This document shows, piece by piece, positions 56,943 through 64,000 of a DNA stretch of 64,000 nucleotides (positions are counted from its first letter, which is position 1; every line of letters begins with the position of its first letter). The position numbers and the translations under genes are program-made. Source of the DNA: Liolophura sinensis (taxonomy: Eukaryota > Mollusca > Polyplacophora > Chitonida > Chitonidae). The stretch is from contig NC_088300.1 in the NCBI RefSeq assembly GCF_032854445.1, positions 18,951,608 to 19,015,607 of the forward strand, given 5' to 3'. The notes beneath the pieces were generated by a model, which was given only the letters and a program-made list of their open reading frames with translations, ran no database searches and was not told the origin of the DNA.

Positions 56943-57280
56943 TTCTCCAAACACACACACGCAAGTATACACACACACACACTCACACACGTTAAAAAAC
57001 CTGTTTGCCAAGATTGGCAGTTACAGAAAATTATTTTTTTGCAATCAGACTTCATAATGGCCAAATGAAGCTGATTTGGCCGAATGAGATTCACCCTGAT
57101 GAATTTATGTTACTAGTAGAGCTCTGTCCGCTAGGGGGCGTCTAGGACGGTTTGATCAATGGGGACATCAGATGTCACTGATCTTCTCAGCCCATTACGG
57201 AAGTGGAATCAGCATTCAATTTCCCATTTCTCCTACTTCTGAATTTACTCACTGACTTTTTCCTAACAGGATTTATGCTC
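55256..57280. repeat. Segmental duplication copy C (first part)
   Basis: Start block matches include GCAAGGATCCCCTCTTC, CCGGCAGTAGCAATTTGTAC and AAAATCGATATAAAG. Later come ATTTAAGATTTTCATTGATT (55787), GGCAATGGGCCAGATGATC (56011), TATTACTGACATAAAAGTG (56331) and the GAGCTCTGTCCGCTAGGGGG block (57119). The last block is over 90 percent alike with 50.47-50.59 kb by eye. Confidence 0.85.
56741..56962. repeat. (TA)n tracts forming a perfect long inverted repeat
   Basis: A first (TA)n tract runs to about 56837. Then 56841-56867 is the exact reverse complement of 56936-56962 (27 bases each), and the loop between is (TA)n, itself self-complementary. The whole 122-base segment could fold as one nearly continuous hairpin. 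Near 56596-56652 a SINE 3'-end fragment precedes it. Confidence 0.95.
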
Positions 57281-57639
57281 TGTGTCTTGCTGCTGACACT
57301 TGGGCGAGCTATAACAAATATTCAGATAACGTGTCCATCGTGTGATACTTGTCCGCGAATTGAAACAAAAAGTGTTTCTCCTAATCCATTATAGTGTGCA
57401 AATGACGTCTATTCGTATAGACACGCATTGTCGATGAACATGTAAAATTGGCCATTATTTGTCATTAATGTGATACGCAATGTATCCTGTAGAATCGTAC
57501 AGAACGACAAATAGTGGGAGCTGGTTAGCGCATCACGTGACTTCTCGATAAACTACTTTGCTGACAACAGTCTAAGCTCTGAATCTCCTCCATTCTCATT
57601 TTCAAATTATGATGGGTATTTTTTAAGATCGTGTTCGAT

Positions 57640-57855
57640 GTTAGTTGACGTGTACACTGTCTATACGTTCCATGTCTCCTGTAGTGTGTCTTTTTTCCAC
57701 TTCCCTCAAAGTTTGTTGCTATTTTTACGTATTGTAAACTGTCGAGAACAAATGTCGGAAAATTACCTTTTATGTGTATTTGCGCCCTCTGTTCCCTTTA
57801 AAATGGATATTATATACAATTCTGGCAAAGTCTAGTTCTATACGACCGGGTTCTG
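57640..57855. repeat. Dispersed repeat, copy 1 of a block also at 62.14-62.35 kb
   Basis: Shared blocks are CCACTTCCCTCA, AAAATTACCTTTTATGTGTAT, CCCTTTAAAA-type, CAAAGTCTAG and CGACCGGG/GACCAGG. It lies about 4.5 kb from the second copy, in the same orientation. Confidence 0.75.
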
Positions 57856-57929
57856 TATGTCTTTAATTATATTAAGGAATTTCCATTCATACCATGGCGG
57901 ACAATTTTATGGGAATTAAACTGAACTGA

Positions 57930-58200
57930 ATGAGGTAACCCAACAACTTTTGCAAATTACTGACGACCATATTGGTAGAAGACAAATGGTCTTCTGAATC
58001 AACGAACGTCGGACACTTCAAACGGACCCATGAGCGCCCTTGACCCCATGTTATCACCACATACACATGAACAATAAGGAGGAAAGAATCTAGGAATTCG
58101 CTTTCCAAGGACACGATTGCTCCTTGGCCATTGTGATCGTGTGTTTGAATACCGTTCTGTCTGGTTCTACAGCTCCCATAAATCAGAGGGTTTACCAGGA
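57930..58200 (-). mobile_element. Family C SINE-like fragment
   Basis: CATATTGGTAGAAGACAAATG and AACGAACGTCGGACACTTC match the 48.0 kb copy in the same orientation. No tail or head is clear. Confidence 0.4.
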
Positions 58201-59292
58201 ACATGGGAGATGTTCGGTGGTTTCGTTAGGAATGTAGAATTCTTATTGTTTGGTCAGCTATATGCTGTGTCTAATATTTCTCATTGACGGCATATTTAGC
58301 TCCATGCATCCGGGATATTGGTCCATATAAATATGACAACGTTTAAACAGAACTGGTAAAAGGAGGCACCGCGGTGGTCTAACAGAACTTACCTAAAACA
58401 GAAACATTAAGACGGAAAAAAATAACAAGAAAACATGAAAGGAACCCGGAATGATTATTCAACATACATGTATATACCTCTTTAGCTGAGACACAGAACG
58501 ATAAATTTAACGAACTGTATGTTCTCTTTTAAACACATGTTTGACTACAGGTCTGATGACAGAGGCGTTTCCTGGAACTAACTCATTTTCTCCAGTCTGC
58601 TATAACGTGGCCATTAACTTAGATAGGTGTCAGATTAAACGTCGTGGAGCGAACTCTCCAAGGCCCAACTGCTTTTTCAATCTGCAGCATTAATACAGAG
58701 CATGTTTACTGACTTGGTTTCTACGACATAGCCATTAGCTTAAATAAGTTAAATCTATTGACATATAAATGGGTTTCGCGTCTGCAGATGACTTGTCAAC
58801 TCTTGCAATATACCTCTGTCATTGTACAGTGTGTTGCGTGGATATAAGGAAAAGTAAAGGGCAATACGGCGAGAAGGCCATGGTTTTAACACAGTATAGT
58901 GCGACAGAGCCGTTCATTAAACGTATGGATTGAGCACATGCATTTTTATTTTGTTAAACATCATTTATTGTCTTTAACAGGTACCCATTAAGCCGAAAGC
59001 TTATACTGTGTATATATGAATTGTTCATTAAAGAGCTAAATATTAACAAACAAAACCATCCTATAAATTCCCAAAGGTGTGTTTATACTGCAGAACTGAA
59101 TTTTGTATGTGGAGAAACTGAGTAACTGGTGCTGAGCTAAGTAATTGCTAAAGGCTACATAACATAATGAAAAGTAATTACTGTGTGGATTGTCAACAAG
59201 TCCCCGCTACAGCATCACAGGTCCGTCCGAGGGTAGGCTATATCACACGTCACGTCACGTCAAACTGTTATGGTTTCTTCATCAATAAACCT
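58201..59292. other. Spacer, no gene seen
   Basis: Nothing recognised apart from a small tRNA-head-like GGCACCGCGGTGGTCTAAC near 58364, too short to call. Confidence 0.45.
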
Positions 59293-59350
59293 ACAACCGC
59301 CGTAGTCGTCAAATATTTTTGAGTATGTCGTTAAAACTCAAATAAATTTG
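59293..59350 (+). mobile_element. Family A SINE 3'-end fragment
   Basis: CCGCCGTAGTCGTCAAATAT, TTGAGTATGTCGTTAAAAC and a short AAATAAAT tail match the last third of the SINE. Confidence 0.65.
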
Positions 59351-59539
59351 CTAAATGTAATCATAAGAGTTCATGTAATGATAATAGCTGTCAATATAAA
59401 ACAAAACAGTTTGGTTAGGGCGTTGAAGAACTTGAGATTAAAAACATCAACATTTATTAATCGCCTGTAGGGACAATCAGATAGGTCTTGAAGTTAAGTC
59501 ACAGTTTGTTTTTAGTTCATGAAACATACAAGAACTATG

Positions 59540-60200
59540 TCCGAAGCCTACTTGCACATTAAAAGGCAGAAAGATGAATATGCATGCAAATGGACAGAAA
59601 GAGAAATGTCGACTCTGTCTCAGGGAAATTTAGCTGCAGAAAAACTGAACGCTGCTAGCAGCTACTATGGCAAGCTATTTCATTGCCAGGCTGGGTTTAT
59701 GGGGATTGAATTGCCAGCGTTAACCCATATGTTTTGTATGACCTGATGAGAGGTAAGCTCCCATGATACCTCTTCCTTCTGTTTAGCGAACCAATGTCCC
59801 CAGGTTGTCATCAGGGTATTAAACGGCCATCATCCATGCGGTATAATGTGCATTAAATGTTTATATGTTTTATCTATGAGGAGAACCCGATTTGTAATGA
59901 GAGTGAATGATCTTCACTCAATAATTCAGGACCTCGTAACTAGGCATATACTAATCGATAAGCTACTAAATTTCAGTGACAAATCCTGTGCGACGTGTAC
60001 ACACGTATGTATTAGTTGTTTACTCGTCTATCCTTCAGCCACATTCCCTCACCTTGATTGCGAAAGTGCTGTAACGATCTCTTCGTGAAATGCGATCGTA
60101 CCATACCCAGGGCTTCTGTAACGCCAGGTTTAATGTCCACAATTGGAAATGAAACTGAAGAGCTCTTGATTTTCTAGAACAAGGTTAGATGGGTTATGCT
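59540..60200. repeat. Segmental duplication, distal part (matches 51.0-51.64 kb)
   Basis: Matches in order are GCGTTAACCCATATGTTT against GCATTAACCCGTGTACTTT, CTGATGAGAG, the ATGCGGTATAATGTGCATTAAATG block against ATAGTATAATGTGTAATAAATG, and TGAAATGCGATCGTACCATACCCAGGG against TGAAATGTGATCATGCCATATCCAGGG. The frame at 59519-59746 lies partly in this repeat and is not conserved as a frame. Confidence 0.75.
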
Positions 60201-61856
60201 TTTGAAAAATAAACCCGGTTCTATATACTTGCAATTATAAAACATTCATTTTCGTCTTATTTGTATAAGCATAAGATAAGAATGTTTAATAGGAGTGTTG
60301 GTGAATAAAAGAAGAGAGTTCCGTAATGAAGATACTGATATCTTTATAATCAAGCATAACGAAGCATCAGAGGAGATTGTTGTTCCAGGGGAGTGGCGAC
60401 ATTTCATCCTTCAGTAATAAATTATGGAGAACTGGAAATGGAAACCCTAATGGTTGATGGAAAAGAGATACGGACTCATTGCGACTAAAAGACAGTAAAA
60501 TTTATAAGACCTGAGGGGTGGGCGGTTGGAAGACAACTGATTAAGGAAAGTGTGATAAAAGTGGCCAGATCTGATTTGCAATCTATAGCTGGCATCAAAT
60601 AAAAGTCATATATTCTGTCCCATGTTTGGTATTCTCTGGAAACTGTGGTTCTACGGCAACTTGTGAATATTGAGATTAAGGTAAGATAATTGGATTTCAC
60701 GTTTGTATTGCTATCGTGGCGCTAAACGAATGAATTATTGCAACGTAAGCGTGTTCACGAAGCCCATTGTGTACGATTCCAGTCGATTTGAAGTATATAT
60801 GTCAGTGTTGTATGATATTCCTTTCGATCATATATTTGTGTGTATGGTACAGAAGGACTTGAGTGTTGTAAGGTGCTCGCTGAACAAGGGTTTCTGTTGT
60901 ACATGAATTCACACCATTTAGTTACAATTGAAGGTGCGTGTTCAAATCGAACTATCGCTTACTCGGCGATGTCCTCACGCCTCACGTTTGATCAGGTTTC
61001 TGGGAAAGACCCGTGCGGGAGGGGTTGGGGATTGGGGTGCTTTAAATCTGATCCATGTCATATAAGGGACGTATTCTTCCGTATCGTGTAGTCCATGAAA
61101 AAGATTTCGGAAGTCACATTTCTCGTAACATTTTTCGTAAAAGACAGTGTCTAGGTGATATTACCATAAGAATATTTACGAGAAAAAGTTAACAAAAGTT
61201 GATTCACGAAGTTTTGTAAAAATGAGCGCCAGTTTACTGTAAATTTTCTTAATAATATAGGTTTATAATTTCGCTGGATGTATATAATTTCGAATATATG
61301 TTTGTCCCCTACGACTTTCACTCTTAACTTTCAGGTGAAGTGAAAATCGCAAAACGAAAGAAGAAAGTAGGTACATTTTACGTGCAATAAAAATAATCTT
61401 TATTCTAGATTCTCTTTTAAATAAATTTGATTAAACTCATACTGTGGCTCTTGTATACCGTCAAGAAGTTTCCAGTTGCGGCTTGGGTCAGATCTGACCA
61501 GCTTTACCCACTTCCCACCGTCTTCAGCTCACGCATGCAGGTTCCGGGCAAAGGATTCCATCAATGAGCCGCCTTGTGACACGATACACCCTTTTATTGA
61601 ATTTCTGCGCTTTTTTCTTGTTTACTCGGCGGAAGACTTTTTTCTGTGGAATGTAGTGAGATCTTTGAAATTGATTTTGGTGGTGATAGAAATACGGAGT
61701 GGAGCGTGTGAAGAAAGCGGGGATTGAGCGGGATAAGAAGGAGCATGGAGAGTTGCTGTCCGTGTGCCATCGATCTGGGAGAACCTCTGTTACACTATAT
61801 TCTATGAGTCTCTTATTCTCCCGTAACGGCGCCAACAACTGAGGCGGGATGGTTTT
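60201..61856. other. Spacer, no convincing gene
   Basis: The minus frame at 61524-61961 (145 codons) has a proline run and no domain. Nothing else is recognised. Confidence 0.4.
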
Positions 61857-61872
61857 GGGGGGGGGGGGGGGG
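61857..61872. repeat. Run of 16 guanines
   Basis: G16 followed by TAGTGGAGAGGGGGAG. The G-rich strand can form a quadruplex; such runs are also error-prone in sequencing, so the exact length is uncertain. Confidence 0.9.
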
Positions 61873-61972
61873 TAGTGGAGAGGGGGAGTTGTCCACATCC
61901 TCCACAGCTTTGTCCTGTATATAGCCAAATGTGGAGTACTTAAAGATGCTAACACAGGCACATTCTTGAAAA

Positions 61973-62350
61973 TTACCTTTAATGTCTACAGTACACTATG
62001 TATATGAGTCCCCTGTGTTCTCACGCAATGGTAACATGGGAGTTTTCCCACTTCCTTCAGTCTGTAACTACCTCTAGTTCTGTTCGTACGTGTATTGTCC
62101 ACTATCGAGAAGACATTCTAAAAATTTACCTTTTTGTGTACAGTACACTATATATATGCGCATTCCCTGTTTCCTCTAGTGGTAATATGGGAGTTTCTTT
62201 CCACTTCCCTCAGGGTCTATTGTTATCGAATTCTGTACGTATGGTCAACTGCTGAAAAATTACCTTTTATGTGTATATGCGTCCTCTCTTTCCTTTAAAA
62301 AGGACGTTATATATACTTCCTGTAAAGTCTAAGTCCTGTATGACCAGGTG
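61973..62350. repeat. Tandem duplication of about 140-150 bp plus dispersed-repeat copy 2
   Basis: ACAGTACACTATATATATG, GGTAACATGGGAGTTT and the AAAATTACCTTT boundary occur twice in succession (about 61973 and 62126), with a third partial start at about 62255. The last part matches 57.64-57.86 kb. Confidence 0.8.
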
Positions 62351-62395
62351 TGTAGTGTAATAATATGGGCCTACAAGATTATTCCAGAAAGTTAC

Positions 62396-62488
62396 CTTCT
62401 GTGTTTTGATATACTTTTCCGTGAGCTCATCCGACCATCGATAAATCACATCAAATGGACAGGAAGTTCCATCCATTTTATTATTCAG
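62396..62488 (-). other. Candidate internal exon, unrecognised
   Basis: Ninety-three bases (31 codons, phase 0 at both ends) lie between an acceptor-like ACATTCCCAG and a good donor CAGAAG|GTAACT. The peptide includes MDGTSCPFDVIYRWSDELTE, with protein-like composition. No partner exon can be joined with confidence; a minus frame at 62516-62737 with two N-glycosylation motifs is a possible neighbour, but its splice sites are poor. Family unknown. Confidence 0.22.
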
Positions 62489-64000
62489 CTGGGAATGTTC
62501 CGATAATAAACACAATTATACGAAATTTTCTCTTTTTGCAATGTCATAAGTAAAATGGACACACACAAATGATGGGATGCTTATGTCATTTATAAACCAT
62601 TGTGTTGTTAGGTTCTTTGAAAGAGTTGCTTGTCCAGAAGGATCAATCTGGTCAACATACATTTCACGCCAAGATTTACTGGTAACATTTGCACTCCGAA
62701 GCCTTAGCTCTAAGTTACTCAATTTACAGTCACGCACGGCGTGTGTAGTAAGCCGAACACAGTGACCATTTCGGGGAACTTAGCCCTGGCCTGTCATCAT
62801 TCGGCAGGATGAACAGGAACGCCCCGGTCGATCAAATCACCCTTAACTCGGCTGCGTTGAATTTCCCAATTCCCACTTAAACGAGAAACCGCATGGTCAG
62901 ATCTAGAGCTAGTGGCCATCCGTCGAGACTTCAAGGAGACGAAGGGTTGAGGGTATCAAGCGTTCTGGTAACCGATTATTACATCACTAATAATCCAGCG
63001 TTTGTCTGCCGTTCACATTCATCATTCATTCACGTGTTATATATCCGTCTTCAAGGACAACGCTTTCCCTCTAAACCAGTAAAGGTCGATCGTGTTCAGC
63101 TTTTATTGTTGTGCTCCTGATTTCAATGACTGATTGTTACTCAAGAAGCTTTCAGTTGCTCGATGGCGGTCACTTTTAGTGGTATGGGAAACAGGAGTGC
63201 CTGGGGTAAACCACTGACCTTCGACAGGTGACTGACGAACTTTTCCACGTGTGACATTTAAGTATGGTCTTCGTTTGAGGCTGCACAAACGGAAACACTT
63301 TTCGTCACAAACGCTCCACGAAGAGTGCGAGCAAGTAAATTTACAAATCCCCTTTTTCCACTTCACCGCGATACTAGCGATTGAAACCAAACACACAAAT
63401 CACTCGACCCCGGTATGCTCTCTTCATTTTCCTGAGATGGTTCGTGTTTAGGTAATCTTTAAGACGAGGGCCACCATGTCATTGTCCGTATTACAAGGGC
63501 TGAATGCTCTTTCCAGTTTGGGTGCGAATCACCTCTGAACACGGAGAGGTACCCCATTGTTATGTACTCCATTGTTATGGGGCCCGAAGTTCCGATTGGT
63601 AACCTTTAGAATTTGTGTGCAGCAGACGGTGAGATGATTAACCTCAGTGTCTCAGGCAGAAATGTCCGCAGGCACACAGGAAGTGAATCGAAATATTTTC
63701 ATATGGACACGATGATATTCTCCCATCCCATCATAACATAAATGAATACCTTTAAGAAAAATCCAAGCAATGCATCTTTACTGCATTCAAACCGCACGGA
63801 ATCAGTTCTTCATCCAGGTAGTTAATCAGGCCTTCATTCAAGCGATGAGACTAATGAAAAAACAATTAGTCAAGGAACTGACCAAGAAATACAGGTTTAT
63901 TTACTGGATGTGCTTTAGGTTAAGGGTATATTTACGTAATATTACACTATACACCTAAAATGTAAGTTAATTAGATTAACAGACTATTATGTTGAATATG
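62489..64000. other. Spacer at the right edge, no gene established
   Basis: The frames at 62516-62737 and 63103-63396 (minus) lack recognisable domains and good splice signals. The window ends in AT-rich sequence. Confidence 0.4.

Noticed and set aside
56646-57011. 121-codon minus frame of Ile/Tyr repeats
   Set aside because: It is the translation of the (TA)n tract.
1-64000. CRISPR arrays, operons or prophage
   Set aside because: The direct repeats present are contiguous minisatellites without unique spacers, and the window is clearly eukaryotic.

Overview
This window is animal genomic DNA, most likely from a mollusc or a related lophotrochozoan. The evidence is a spliced gene with kilobase introns, abundant tRNA-derived SINEs of a type I associate with mollusc genomes (ATTTA-rich tail, core containing GGCCAGCATTATGG), Ty3/mdg4-like LTR retrotransposon remains, a 5'-truncated LINE, AT-rich spacers, and many minisatellites. 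I see no operons, ribosome binding sites or CRISPR arrays. The species assignment is an inference.

Layout. 1-5.2 kb holds SINE copies and two related tandem arrays (80-bp and about 100-bp units). 5.2-12.3 kb is a nest of transposons. An old minus-strand LTR element has its LTR-like ends at about 5.23-5.83 and 12.06-12.26 kb and an RT-RNase H remnant at 10.5-12.05 kb. Its left LTR carries a 455-bp inverted-repeat element. Its body carries a decayed plus-strand Ty3-like element (5.83-10.52 kb) with a zinc-knuckle/MYND gag. A SINE with a 13-bp target duplication sits in the RNase H remnant. 12.3-18.7 kb is non-coding apart from SINE remains and an exact 40-bp x5 array. 18.7-20.5 kb is a 57-bp minisatellite that stays open for 490 codons on the minus strand.

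22.86-35.12 kb (minus strand) is the one intact gene I can build. It has six exons with consistent splice phases and encodes 691 residues: a signal peptide, a C16orf89/UPF0764 (DUF4735)-like domain, a long acidic tail and a C-terminal membrane segment. Its introns hold a LINE, SINEs and minisatellites.

35-48 kb is mostly unannotatable spacer with SINE copies. 48.9-60.2 kb is a set of diverged tandem segmental duplications, with an 18/36-bp minisatellite just before two of the repeated start blocks. It also contains a long (TA)n-centred perfect inverted repeat at 56.84-56.96 kb. 60-64 kb has a small duplicated block and one weak candidate exon.

The genes do not form a pathway. The host contribution is one membrane or secretory-pathway protein gene; almost everything else is repeats and transposon debris. 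The strongest observations are the nested insertions with an empty-site comparison, the MYND finger in a retroelement gag, the long in-frame minisatellite, the unusual C-terminal half of the C16orf89-like protein, and the 3-kb-scale duplication block.
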